DNA of 64,000 nt from Mobilicoccus massiliensis (GCF_000826525.2 NZ_LN651330.1:62001-126000), one strand, 5' to 3'. Numbered from the stretch's first letter, positions 24,657 through 33,142 are shown. Translations and numbers: made by a program. The notes: a model not told the origin generated them from the letters alone.

Positions 24657-25658
24657 ATGTCGAAGGGTCGTCGCGTCGCCAAGGGATGCGGTCTCGGGTG
24701 CGGCGGGCTGGTGGTGCTGCTGCTCGTCGTGGCCGCCGTGTTGCTGATCTGGAAGCCATGGGCTCCGGAGATCGTCGTCGTCGAACCCGGCCCCGGTGGC
24801 GAACGCGTCAGCGACGCCGGGCTGCTCGGCAACTACTACCGTGCCGACGGTGACGGCCGGCCGGCGGTGCTCGTCCTCGGCGGCTCCGAGGGCGGCATCA
24901 GTGACGGGCCCGACGGCGCCGCACGTGCGCTGCACGAGAAGGGGTACTCCGCGCTCGCGCTCTCGTACTGGGGCGGCCCGGGACAGAAGCCGCGCATGGA
25001 GGATCTGCCCCTGGAGACCTTCGACACCGCGATCGAATGGCTGAAGAAGCAGCCCGAGGTCGACCCGAAGCGCCTCGCGATCATGGGCGCCTCCAAGGGT
25101 GGTGAGGCCTCCGTGGTCGTCGGCTCGCGCCACCCCGACATCAAGGCGACCGTCGGATACGTGCCCTCGCACGTCGTGTGGCAGGGCCTCGACCAGGCCG
25201 AGCCGTGGCGGCTGTTCACCGGGATGAGTTCCACGTGGAGCGCGGCGGGGCAGCCGTTGCCGTACGTGCCCTACAGCGAGGACTTCCGCGGCGGCCCCCT
25301 CGTCGAGCTGTATCGCATGTCGTTGCAGAACCTCCCCGCCCACCAGGACGCGATCATCCCCGTCGAGAAGGCCGCCGGGCCGATGCTGCTCGTCTGCGGT
25401 GGAGTCGACACGATGTGGCCGTCATGCGACATGTCGGACGCCGTCCGCGATCGCGCCGCGGCCGAGAACGGACGCCCGGTCTCGGTGCTCGACTACCCGC
25501 AGGCCGGTCACCTGATCTTCGGTCCGCCACTGCCCGCCGACTCCCCGTTCCGTGCGCGTCTCGCCGAGATGGGCGGCACCGTCGAGAGCAACTCCGCCGC
25601 CCTCGAGGACAGCTGGCCCAAGGTCCTCGTCTTCCTCGAGAAGAACCTGCGCTCGTAG
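24657..25658 (+). CDS. Membrane-anchored alpha/beta hydrolase of the acyl-CoA thioesterase/BAAT C-terminal family
   Basis: 333 residues with one N-terminal membrane helix (LVVLLLVVAAVLLIW, residues 19-33) and a hydrolase domain outside or at the membrane. LGGSEGGISDG is the oxyanion region, MGASKGGE (about residue 143) is the nucleophile elbow with Ser, GGVDTMWPSC carries the acid and AGHLIF the His. This pattern is that of the BAAT_C group, which transfers or hydrolyses acyl-CoA esters. With a periplasmic-side location a CoA substrate is uncertain. GGGGGAG precedes the ATG. Confidence 0.85.
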   Translation: MSKGRRVAKGCGLGCGGLVVLLLVVAAVLLIWKPWAPEIVVVEPGPGGERVSDAGLLGNYYRADGDGRPAVLVLGGSEGGISDGPDGAARALHEKGYSALALSYWGGPGQKPRMEDLPLETFDTAIEWLKKQPEVDPKRLAIMGASKGGEASVVVGSRHPDIKATVGYVPSHVVWQGLDQAEPWRLFTGMSSTWSAAGQPLPYVPYSEDFRGGPLVELYRMSLQNLPAHQDAIIPVEKAAGPMLLVCGGVDTMWPSCDMSDAVRDRAAAENGRPVSVLDYPQAGHLIFGPPLPADSPFRARLAEMGGTVESNSAALEDSWPKVLVFLEKNLRS

Positions 25659-25688
25659 AAGCACCCCGCATCCGTCGCCGCAGGTGGG

Positions 25689-25694
25689 TAGCGT
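25689..25694 (+). promoter_or_regulatory. -10 hexamer TAGCGT for leaderless YciI-family gene
   Basis: TAGCGT ends 6 nt before the ATG at 25701, with no ribosome-binding site. Confidence 0.55.
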
Positions 25695-25700
25695 GACGGC

Positions 25701-25985
25701 ATGGCCTTCTACGTCGTCAACTACACCTACCGCGCCGATGTCGACCTCGATTCGGTGCGGCCCCGACACCGCGAGTTCCTCGGTGATCTCGTCACCCAGG
25801 GGGTGCTGCGCGCCTCCGGGCCCCTCGTCGGCGTCACCCCGCCCGCCGCCGTGCTCATCTGCGAGGCCGACTCCGCCGAGGCGGTCTCCGACGTCCTCGC
25901 CGACGACCCCTTCAAGGCCGCCGACTTCATCGCCGGAGCAGAGATCACCGAGTGGAACCCGGTGCTCGGAGTCTTCGCGCCCTGA
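25701..25985 (+). CDS. YciI-family protein
   Basis: A 94-residue alpha+beta barrel protein. VRPRHREFLGDLVTQGVLRASGP (shortened in my reading; His in RHREFL) is the conserved helix with the family's probable catalytic or ligand-binding His, and DPFKAADFIAGAEITEWNPV is the characteristic second half. YciI-like proteins include chloromuconolactone-type dehalogenases and many of unknown role. It is single, and the DNA behind it carries the palindromic repeat at 26.1 kb. Confidence 0.88.
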   Translation: MAFYVVNYTYRADVDLDSVRPRHREFLGDLVTQGVLRASGPLVGVTPPAAVLICEADSAEAVSDVLADDPFKAADFIAGAEITEWNPVLGVFAP

Positions 25986-26100
25986 CGTCACGGCGAGAAC
26001 CCCGCGGCACACCTCCTGGGTGCACCACCCGTACTCGCAGCAGCTCTGCCGACCCCGGAACCGTCGCGCCCCGGACCCGCACGCTCCCACCCAAGATGGA

Positions 26101-26159
26101 AGATGGGATGGAAGCAGCAGCGGGGTGATCACCCCGGATTCGCTTCCATCCCATCTGCC
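26101..26159. repeat. Dispersed palindromic repeat, copy 1 (convergent gene end)
   Basis: An outer 15-bp stem, AGATGGGATGGAAGC (26101-26115) with GCTTCCATCCCATCT (26142-26156), encloses the 14-bp palindrome GGGGTGATCACCCC (26122-26135). The combination GGGGTGATCACCCC-N10-CCATCCCATCTGCC recurs exactly spaced at 33.1 kb. It lies between the YciI gene (+) and def (-), so it may act as a bidirectional terminator. The surrounding 25986-26271 has no gene. Confidence 0.85.
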
Positions 26160-26271
26160 ACGACGAAGGGGGCGATCTGTGATCCACCCGGAGTCGAGTG
26201 AATCGGGGTGGGGTGGCCCGTACCCGAGATGCCACGCCCTACGTTGACGAGCAGCGCAGTGGGACGCGCGG

Positions 26272-26979
26272 CTACTTGCCGAGTTCGGCGGCGCGGGCGT
26301 CCCACTCGTCCCAGATCTCCTGCTTGTGCTCCTCCATCTCTTCGAGGGCGACCTTGCGGCCCTTCTCGGTGAGGTGGTCGACGTAGAGGGTGCCGTCGAG
26401 GTGGTCGGTCTCGTGCAGGAGGCAGCGGGCGAGCAGACCGGTGCCCTCGATGCGGAGGGGGTTGCCGCGTTGGTCGACGCCGCGGACGACGGCGTAATCG
26501 GCGCGGGTGAGTTCGTAGCCGCCGCCGGGGACCGAGAGGCAGCCCTCCCAGCCGGTCTGGCGGCCGGCGACGTCGTCGGGCAGCTTCTCGACGACGGGGT
26601 TGACGATGTGGCCGGCGTGGCGGATGTCGTACTTGTCGGTGCAGTCGTAGACGAAGACGCGGAGGTCGACGCCGATCTGGGTGGCGGCGAGTCCGGCGCC
26701 GCTGGCGACGGCGTTGGTCGCGAACATGTCGTTGATGAGTTCGCGGAGTTCCTTGGTGCCGAACTCGGTGACCTCGCGGGTGGGGGTGTGCAGCACGTCC
26801 TCGCCGATGACGGTGATGCGGCGGCGTTTGCCGCGTTTCACCTCGGGGAGGATGAGGGGCAGGTGGTCGACGGGGACGCCGTCCAGTCGGGGTCGGCGGT
26901 CGGGCGGGGGCCCGGGACGGTCCTTTCTGGGGCGACGCACGAACGAACCGAGACCACCGAACGCAGACATGCGTCCCAT
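26272..26979 (-). CDS. def: Peptide deformylase
   Basis: A 235-residue metalloenzyme removing the formyl group from nascent proteins. All three motifs are present: GAGLAATQIGVD (motif 1), EGCLSVPGG (motif 2, metal Cys) and LLHETDHLDG (motif 3, HExxH). It is longer than the usual 170-200 residues because of an N-terminal basic extension of about 40 residues. The start may be the ATG at 26979 or the one at 26970; neither has a clear ribosome-binding site. It is a single gene, not next to fmt as in many bacteria. Confidence 0.95.
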   Translation of the reverse strand: MGRMSAFGGLGSFVRRPRKDRPGPPPDRRPRLDGVPVDHLPLILPEVKRGKRRRITVIGEDVLHTPTREVTEFGTKELRELINDMFATNAVASGAGLAATQIGVDLRVFVYDCTDKYDIRHAGHIVNPVVEKLPDDVAGRQTGWEGCLSVPGGGYELTRADYAVVRGVDQRGNPLRIEGTGLLARCLLHETDHLDGTLYVDHLTEKGRKVALEEMEEHKQEIWDEWDARAAELGK

Positions 26980-27036
26980 GATTCCGCAGATCGGCCGGGC
27001 CCGACCAATCAGGCGGTGGCGGGTGGTGCGAGCAGG

Positions 27037-27432
27037 TCAGGCCGTGGCGGGATGGGCGTCGCGTTGCGCCTGTTTCAGCAGGGCGAGGGCGTCGCGGTCG
27101 GAGAGCCGCAGAGCGCGGGACTCGGCGACGAAGGACTCCGCCAACGTGGTGAGGCGCGCGCGGCGTACCTCGTCGGTGGCCTCGGCGCTCTGTTCGACGA
27201 CGGTGGTTCCGCCGCCGCGGCGGGTGACGACGAGTCCGGAGGCCTCGAGCTCGCGGTAGGCGCGGGCGACGGTGCCGTTGGCGAGGTCGAGGGCGGTGGC
27301 GAGCCGGCGCACCGACGACAGTCGGGTACCGGCCTCGAGCTGCCCGGAGGTGATGTAACCGGCGAGCTGCCGGCGCAACTGCTCGTACACGGGAGTGGGG
27401 TCCTCCGGGTCGATGCTGACGGCGATGCTCAT
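27037..27432 (-). CDS. Small GntR-family regulator (YtrA/YhcF-type)
   Basis: 131 residues from the ATG at 27432 with AGGAGG in front; upstream reading gives implausible sequence. The N-terminus PVYEQLRRQLAGYITSGQLEAGTRLSSVRRLATALDLANGTVARAYRELEASGLV (in parts) is a complete GntR winged helix. The rest is a short helical tail without a ligand domain, as in YtrA-type members. Such proteins usually repress themselves and an adjacent transporter; here no transporter is next to it. An operator-like dyad lies 64 bp upstream. Confidence 0.9.
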   Translation of the reverse strand: MSIAVSIDPEDPTPVYEQLRRQLAGYITSGQLEAGTRLSSVRRLATALDLANGTVARAYRELEASGLVVTRRGGGTTVVEQSAEATDEVRRARLTTLAESFVAESRALRLSDRDALALLKQAQRDAHPATA

Positions 27433-27495
27433 GGGCGGACCTCCTCGTGCACGCGTGCCGGCGGGTTGCAGGATCGAACGCAGACTCGCGGGGCG

Positions 27496-27517
27496 TTGTA
27501 TCGAATGACTGACACAA
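27496..27517. promoter_or_regulatory. Candidate GntR operator TTGTRTC-N8-GAYACAA
   Basis: TTGTATC (27496-27502) and GACACAA (27511-27517) form an imperfect dyad (six of seven positions) between the GntR gene (-) and the hydrolase gene at 27598 (+). It is placed to control either promoter. Binding by the adjacent GntR protein is inferred. Confidence 0.45.
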
Positions 27518-27585
27518 TACGACTCGGGCTCGGCGATCGCCCGATTGCCTGGCACGCGCGTCGCCGTGACTCGCGTCTCGGCCCC

Positions 27586-27591
27586 TAGGCT
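27586..27591 (+). promoter_or_regulatory. -10 hexamer TAGGCT for a leaderless hydrolase-like gene
   Basis: TAGGCT ends 6 nt before the ATG at 27598. An in-frame GTG at 27592 is too close to the -10 to be transcribed in full, which supports the ATG. Confidence 0.55.
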
Positions 27592-27597
27592 GTGAAC

Positions 27598-28140
27598 ATG
27601 CTGCTGTTCGAAGGGGATCCGGAACGTGTCGCCACGGTGCTGCCCGACGCGGTGATGTCGCCGGAGCGGCCGATCCTGCACTTCACGATCGGTCTGCTGA
27701 TCGAGGCGGGATGGACGGTGCGACTCGTCGAGTGGCAGTCCGGTGAGGAGACGAACCTCGACGTGGCGGAGCGGCAGGCCGCCCGCGATCTCGATGGTGT
27801 GTCGGCGCCCTTGCATCTCGTCGTCGGGTTCTCCACCGGAACGGCGGCCGCTCCCGCGGCGGTCGACCGGCGTCTGCCCGCGGTGTGGCTGCGTCCGATG
27901 CTGCGCGACGAGCGTGTTCGCGCGGCGCTCGAGGCGTCGCTCGAGCCGGGCCTGCTCGTCGGGGGCACAGGTGACCCGCAATGGGATGGCGAGTTCGCCA
28001 CCTCCACCGGGCTGCAGGTGTGGTCCGTCGATGACGCCGACCGCTCGCTCGAGATCCCGGGCTCGGTCAAGGACACGCTCAAGTCGCTCACCCGCACCAC
28101 GCGGCGCATCGAGGACTTCGTCCGCGGTCTGGAGGTGTGA
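27598..28140 (+). CDS. Alpha/beta-hydrolase-like protein with the catalytic His replaced
   Basis: A 180-residue small hydrolase-fold protein. The nucleophile elbow is VVGFSTGT (Ser79). The acid region GTGDPQWD is present. The C-terminal motif, usually ADHSLE in this actinobacterial group, reads DADRSLEIPG, so the expected catalytic His is Arg149. Enzymatic activity is doubtful, and a binding or structural role may remain. It lies between the GntR dyad and the fused glyQS gene. Function is unknown. Confidence 0.72.
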   Translation: MLLFEGDPERVATVLPDAVMSPERPILHFTIGLLIEAGWTVRLVEWQSGEETNLDVAERQAARDLDGVSAPLHLVVGFSTGTAAAPAAVDRRLPAVWLRPMLRDERVRAALEASLEPGLLVGGTGDPQWDGEFATSTGLQVWSVDDADRSLEIPGSVKDTLKSLTRTTRRIEDFVRGLEV

Positions 28141-28301
28141 GCCCGACGGCATCTGTGCACGCGTGCCGTCCTCCGTGCCCGGGGTCCACGGGGTGCGTCG
28201 AGCACCGTATGCGTGCACGGAGGGTCGATCGGGTGCCTCGGGCGAACGGCCTGGCGCCGGATGACGGCGAAACGCGCGCGAGATCGATACGGGTGGGCCG
28301 G

Positions 28302-28307
28302 TAGCCT
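28302..28307 (+). promoter_or_regulatory. -10 hexamer TAGCCT for leaderless glyQS
   Basis: TAGCCT ends 6 nt before the GTG at 28314. No T-box or other leader structure can fit between promoter and gene. Confidence 0.55.
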
Positions 28308-28313
28308 GGGCGG

Positions 28314-31300
28314 GTGCTGACCATGCAAGACGCCCTCCGCAAACTGTCGGACTACTGGACCTCGCGTGGCTGCCTCACGTGGCAGCCGTTCAATACCGAG
28401 GTCGGCGCGGGAACGATGAACCCCGCCACGGTTTTGCGGGTGCTCGGCCCCGAGCCGTGGGACGTCGCCTACGTCGAGCCCAGCGTGCGGCCCGACGACT
28501 CCCGGTACGGCGAGAACCCCAACCGGTTGCAGACGCACACGCAGTTCCAGGTCATCCTCAAGCCGGAGCCGGGCGACCCGCAGGAGCTCTACCTCGGCAG
28601 TCTCGAGGCCCTCGGCATCGATCTGGACGCGCACGACGTGCGCTTCGTCGAGGACAACTGGCAGCAGCCGGCGATCGGCGCGTGGGGGTTGGGCTGGGAG
28701 GTCTGGCTCGACGGCATGGAGATCACGCAGTTCACGTACTTCCAGCAGGTCGGCGGCCAGGACCTCGACCCGATCCCGGTCGAGCTGACGTACGGCCTGG
28801 AGCGCATCCTCATGGCCCAGCAGGGCGTGACGCACTTCAAGGACATCGCCTACTCCCGCAAGCCCGACGGCGAGATCATCACGTACGGCGAGGCCTTCGG
28901 CCAGCAGGAGTACGAGATGAGCCGGTACTACCTCGACGACGCCGACGTCGAGACGAACAAGGCGCTGTACGCGAACTACGTCTCCGAGGCCACGCGCATG
29001 GTCGAGGCGAGGCTGCCCGTACCGGCGCACCAGTACATCCTCAAGTCCAGCCACGCGTTCAACGTGCTCGACGCCCGTGGGGCGATCTCGACCACCGAGC
29101 GGGCGCAGGCGTTCGCGACGATGCGTCGTCTCATGCGCGACACCGCCACGTTGTGGGTCGAGCGGCGGGAGGAGCTCGGGTTCCCGCTGCTCAAGCAGGA
29201 CGACGCCGCCGAGGCGAAGACGACTGCCGTCGACGTGCCGACGATCCCCGCCGACGCCGCGCCGCGGACGTTCGCGCTCGAGATCGGCGTCGAGGAGCTC
29301 CCGCCGCACGTCCTCCCGCAGACCGTCGAGGCCGTGCGCGAGGCGCTGACCGAGGGGCTGGCCGCCACCCGTCTGGAGCACGGTGACATCACCGTCGACG
29401 GCACTCCCCGGCGGATCGTCGCCGTGGTGAACGACGTCGCGGCCCGCGAGCCCGACGCCACCCAGCTGCGCAAGGGCCCCAAGTGGCAGGCCGCGTTCGA
29501 CGCCGACGGCAACCCCACTCGTGCGCTCGAGGGCTTCATGCGCGGGCAGGGTGTCACCGTCGAGCAGGTCGTCAAGGCCGAGGTGGGCGGCAACGAACAC
29601 GCCTGCGTCGAGGTCGACGCACCCGGTCGCAGCGCGCTCGAGGTGCTCGGCGGGCTCGTCGAACAGATCGTCGGCGGGCTGCGTGCCGAGAAGAACATGC
29701 GGTGGAACGACCCGGGCCTGAGCTTCTCCCGCGCCGTGCGCTGGCTCGTCGCACTCTGGGGCGACGTGGTCGTGCCGGCCCGCATCTCCGGGGTCACGGC
29801 CGGTCGCACCACCTACCTGCAGCGGCTCACCGCCGGAACCCGCGAGGGGGACGGCCGCAGCGGCAACCGCGCCGACGGCGTGCTCGTCGGGTTCGTCGAC
29901 GTCGACAGCGCCGAGGGGCTTCTCGAGGCGATCGAGCGCGGCGGGATCGAGTGGAACACGAAGGCGCGCCGCGAGAACATCGTGGCGCAGGCCACGGCAC
30001 TCGCTCGGGACACCGGCGGCACGATCGACTTCGACGCGAACGCGGCGCTCGTCGACGAGATCACCAACCTCGTGGAGGACCCGCGGGGGGTGCTCGGCCG
30101 CTTCGACGAGCGCTACCTCGAGTTGCCCGAGCGCATCCTCACCTCGGTCATGGCCAAGCATCAGCGCTACCTGCCGGTGCGCGACGCCGACGGCAGGCTG
30201 ATGAACGCGTTCGTCACGATGGCCAACGGGCTGTGCGACGACGACGTCGTGCGCGCGGGCAACGAGTCGGTGCTGCGGGCGCGCTACGAGGACGCGTTGT
30301 TCTTCTGGAACGCCGACCTCGAGACGACGGCGGTCGACGACTTCGTGCCCGGCCTCGACAAGCTCACGTTCGAGAACCGCCTCGGGTCGGTGGGGCAGCG
30401 GGCGCGCCGCATCGCCGATGTCGCGGCAGCACTCGGCGACGAGATCGGTCTCGACGCCGCCCAGCGTGAGACCCTGACCCGCGCCGGTCAGCTCGCCAAG
30501 TTCGACCTCGCCACGCAGCTCGTCGTCGAGATGAGCAGCCTCGCCGGGTTCGTCGCCCGCGAGTACGCCCTGCGCAAGGGGGAGCCGGAGGCCGTCGCCG
30601 ACGCCCTCTACGAGATGGAGCAGCCGCACACGAGCGCCGACGCGGTGCCCGCCTCGGTGCCCGGCGCGCTGCTCGCCCTCGGCGACCGGTTCGATCTGCT
30701 CGCCGCCATGTTCGGTCTCGGCGCGAAGCCGAGCGGCTCGTCCGACCCGTTCGGTCTGCGTCGCGCCGCGCTCGGCGTGATCCGCATCCTTCGCGAGCGC
30801 ACCGAGCTCGCCGGCCTCGGCGTTCGCGCGGGGTTGGAGGCCGCCGCCGCCCGCCTCGCCGAACAGGGCATCACGTGTTCGCCCGAATCTCTCGACGCCG
30901 CCGAGGAGTTCACCATCGGCCGGTACGCACAGCTCATGCGCGACGAGGGGCACGGCGCCGACATCGTCAACGCGGTGCTGCCGGCCGCGGGCCGCCCCGC
31001 AGCGGCCGACGAGCTCGCCCGCGACCTCGAGTTGCTCGTCGCCGACGAACAGTTCCACGAGCTGGTCGAACAGATCGTGCGCATCCGCCGCCTCGTTCCG
31101 GCGGGCACGTCCCCGCAGCACGACGCGGAGTTGCTCACCGAGCCCGCCGAGCGCAAGCTCCGCGAGGCGCTCGAGGCACTGGACCCGCAGGCGCGCTCCG
31201 GCCTCGCGCCGTTCGCCGAACACGGCCGGGTGCTCGTCGGCCCGATCGCGACGTTCTTCGACGACATCCTCGTCATGGCGAAGGAGGAGGACGTCCGCGC

Positions 31301-31385
31301 CGCGCGCCTCGGCCTCCTCGCCGCCGTCGCCGCCGCGACCCCCGAGGGGCTCGACTGGCAGGCGGTGGACGCCGCCACGTCCTGA
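28314..31385 (+). CDS. glyQS: Glycyl-tRNA synthetase, alpha and beta subunits fused
   Basis: A 1023-residue enzyme charging tRNA-Gly. Residues 1 to about 300 are a complete alpha subunit: MQDALRKLSDYWTSRGCLTWQPFNTEVGAGTMNPATVLRVLG (in parts), then EDNWQQPAIGAWGLGWEVWLDGMEITQFTYFQQVGG and ELTYGLERILM. After a linker near PTIPADAAPR the beta subunit begins at FALEIGVEELPPHVLPQT and runs to the end, with KGPKWQAAFD, MAKHQRYLPVR, ENRLGSVGQRARRI and a C-terminal anticodon-binding region. Most actinobacteria use the unrelated homodimeric alpha-type GlyRS, so this bacterial alpha-beta type in fused form is notable. The GTG at 28314 fits the leaderless geometry; the ATG at 28323 is the alternative. 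Confidence 0.95.
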   Translation: MLTMQDALRKLSDYWTSRGCLTWQPFNTEVGAGTMNPATVLRVLGPEPWDVAYVEPSVRPDDSRYGENPNRLQTHTQFQVILKPEPGDPQELYLGSLEALGIDLDAHDVRFVEDNWQQPAIGAWGLGWEVWLDGMEITQFTYFQQVGGQDLDPIPVELTYGLERILMAQQGVTHFKDIAYSRKPDGEIITYGEAFGQQEYEMSRYYLDDADVETNKALYANYVSEATRMVEARLPVPAHQYILKSSHAFNVLDARGAISTTERAQAFATMRRLMRDTATLWVERREELGFPLLKQDDAAEAKTTAVDVPTIPADAAPRTFALEIGVEELPPHVLPQTVEAVREALTEGLAATRLEHGDITVDGTPRRIVAVVNDVAAREPDATQLRKGPKWQAAFDADGNPTRALEGFMRGQGVTVEQVVKAEVGGNEHACVEVDAPGRSALEVLGGLVEQIVGGLRAEKNMRWNDPGLSFSRAVRWLVALWGDVVVPARISGVTAGRTTYLQRLTAGTREGDGRSGNRADGVLVGFVDVDSAEGLLEAIERGGIEWNTKARRENIVAQATALARDTGGTIDFDANAALVDEITNLVEDPRGVLGRFDERYLELPERILTSVMAKHQRYLPVRDADGRLMNAFVTMANGLCDDDVVRAGNESVLRARYEDALFFWNADLETTAVDDFVPGLDKLTFENRLGSVGQRARRIADVAAALGDEIGLDAAQRETLTRAGQLAKFDLATQLVVEMSSLAGFVAREYALRKGEPEAVADALYEMEQPHTSADAVPASVPGALLALGDRFDLLAAMFGLGAKPSGSSDPFGLRRAALGVIRILRERTELAGLGVRAGLEAAAARLAEQGITCSPESLDAAEEFTIGRYAQLMRDEGHGADIVNAVLPAAGRPAAADELARDLELLVADEQFHELVEQIVRIRRLVPAGTSPQHDAELLTEPAERKLREALEALDPQARSGLAPFAEHGRVLVGPIATFFDDILVMAKEEDVRAARLGLLAAVAAATPEGLDWQAVDAATS

Positions 31386-31569
31386 CCGACCCCGACTCCG
31401 ACCCGGCCCCGACCTCGACCACAGCCCCCGTCCCGCCGATTGCGGGTGAGGCGCTCGACGGCACCCGCTCGTGACGCGGGCAGGGCTCCCGGGGCGGTTC
31501 GAGTGGTGGTAGTTTCCGCGTGGCCCGGCGCGGGTGCCGGAACTCCCTCGACCACGAATCGAGCTCATC

Positions 31570-33048
31570 ATGGCAACCAGCAGCGGAGAGCCGTCCGGCG
31601 ACGTGTCGGCCCGGCCCACGGAGGAACTGCACCGGGCACTGCGCCCGCGACACATCAACATGATCGCGATCGGCGGCGCGATCGGCACCGGGCTGTTCGT
31701 GGCCTCCGGCGCGACGATCAGCAACGCCGGCCCGGGCGGTGCGCTGCTGTCGTACGCCGCGATCGGGTTCATGGTGTTCCTGCTCATGCAGAGCCTCGGC
31801 GAGATGGCGACGTATCTGCCGCTCGCGGGCTCGTTCGAGGCGTACGGCACGCGCTTCGTCAGCCCGTCGTTCGGCTTCGCCACCGGCTGGAACTACTGGT
31901 ACAACTGGGCGATCACCGTGGCCGGCGAGCTGGTGGCCGCAGCCGTCGTCATGCAGTTCTGGCTACCCGACACCCCGGGCTGGGTGTGGTCGGCACTGTT
32001 CCTCGCCGTGCTCGTCGCCCTCAACGCGATCAACGTGCGGGCCTTCGGCGAGGGGGAGTTCCTCTTCGCCTCGATCAAGGTCATCACCGTCGTCGTGTTC
32101 CTCATCGTGGGCGTGCTGATGATCCTCGGCATCCTCGGCGGCAGGTCACCCGGATTCTCGAACTGGACCGCTGGGGAGGCCCCGTTCGTCAACGGCTTCT
32201 TCGGCATGATGAGCGTGTTCATGATCGCGGGGTTCTCGTTCCAGGGCACCGAGCTCGTCGGCGTCGCCGCCGGTGAGGCCGAGGATCCCGAGAAGTCCAT
32301 TCCGCGGGCCATCCGCAACGTGTTCATCCGCATCCTGCTCTTCTATATCGGTGCGATCGCCGTCATCGGGTTCCTCCTGCCCTACACCGACCCTCGCCTG
32401 CTCGGTGCGGCCTCGGACGACAACATCACGATCGCGCCGTTCACCCTGATCTTCGAGAACGCCGGCGTGCTCGGCGCCGCGTCGGTGATGAACGCGGTCA
32501 TCCTCACGGCGATCCTCTCGGCCGGGAACTCGGGCATGTTCGCCTCGACCCGCATGCTCTACGCCCTCGCCGTGCAGGGCAAGGCGCCCAAGGTGTTCGC
32601 TCGCGTGACGCGCTCCGGCATCCCGTTGCCGGCCCTCACCGCGACCGCCCTCGTCGGGGCGCTGTGCTTCATCGTCAGCCTCGTCGGCACGGGAACGGCC
32701 TACGAGATCCTCGTCAGCGCCTCCGGCCTCGCGGGCTTCATCACGTGGATGGGCATCGCCTGGTGCCACTTCAACTTCCGGCGCGCGTACGTGCGCCAGG
32801 GGCACGATCCGAACGACCTGCCGTACAAGGCCGCCCTGTTCCCCATCGGGCCCATCGTCGCGCTGATCATGTGCGCCGTCGTCATCGTCGGTCAGAGCTT
32901 GGAGTTCTTCACCGGCGAGGGCGATCTCAAGCACTTCCTGCTCGCCTACCTCGGGCTCCCGTTCTTCCTCGCCCTCTGGGGAGGCCACAAGCTCGTGACG
33001 AGGTCGCAGAAGGTCGACCTCGCGCACGCCGATCTCACGCGCCGCTGA
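31570..33048 (+). CDS. Amino-acid permease of the APC superfamily (AAT/LysP-like)
   Basis: 492 residues and about 12 membrane helices. The N-terminus is typical of the family: LRPRHINMIAIGGAIGTGLFVASGATISNAGPGGALLSY (in parts), followed by FLLMQSLGEMATYLPLAGSFEAYG. GFSFQGTELVGVAAGEAEDPEKSIPRAIRNV and SAGNSGMFASTRMLYALA are also characteristic. It imports amino acids with protons; basic amino acids are suggested by the LysP-like motifs but not proven. The ATG at 31570 gives the usual short cytoplasmic N-terminus; an upstream GTG (31534) is possible. A palindromic repeat follows the gene. Confidence 0.92.
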   Translation: MATSSGEPSGDVSARPTEELHRALRPRHINMIAIGGAIGTGLFVASGATISNAGPGGALLSYAAIGFMVFLLMQSLGEMATYLPLAGSFEAYGTRFVSPSFGFATGWNYWYNWAITVAGELVAAAVVMQFWLPDTPGWVWSALFLAVLVALNAINVRAFGEGEFLFASIKVITVVVFLIVGVLMILGILGGRSPGFSNWTAGEAPFVNGFFGMMSVFMIAGFSFQGTELVGVAAGEAEDPEKSIPRAIRNVFIRILLFYIGAIAVIGFLLPYTDPRLLGAASDDNITIAPFTLIFENAGVLGAASVMNAVILTAILSAGNSGMFASTRMLYALAVQGKAPKVFARVTRSGIPLPALTATALVGALCFIVSLVGTGTAYEILVSASGLAGFITWMGIAWCHFNFRRAYVRQGHDPNDLPYKAALFPIGPIVALIMCAVVIVGQSLEFFTGEGDLKHFLLAYLGLPFFLALWGGHKLVTRSQKVDLAHADLTRR

Positions 33049-33069
33049 GACGCGGCTCCGGTCGCGGTG

Positions 33070-33130
33070 GCAGACGAGAAGGCGGCCGGCGTGGGGTGAT
33101 CACCCCACGTCGACCGCCATCCCATCTGCC
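33070..33130. repeat. Dispersed palindromic repeat, copy 2 (convergent gene end)
   Basis: The core GTGGGGTGATCACCCCAC is a perfect palindrome (extended 33090-33109). CCATCCCATCTGCC at 33117-33130 stands at the same distance from the core as in copy 1 (24 bp start to start). The left flank GGCAGACGAGAAGGCGG pairs imperfectly with the right. It lies between the permease (+) and the lipoprotein esterase (-), again a convergent gene end. Confidence 0.85.
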
Positions 33131-33142
33131 GCCTTCGGCAGG

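Noticed and set aside
28141-28313. T-box leader for the glycyl-tRNA synthetase
   Set aside because: No T-box sequence or anticodon-bearing stem is seen, and the -10 hexamer lies only 6 nt before the start codon.
27585-31883. Very long minus-strand open frame opposite glyQS
   Set aside because: Antisense reading of a strongly GC3-biased gene. The sequence is Arg/Glu/Val-rich without motifs, while the plus strand encodes a complete synthetase.
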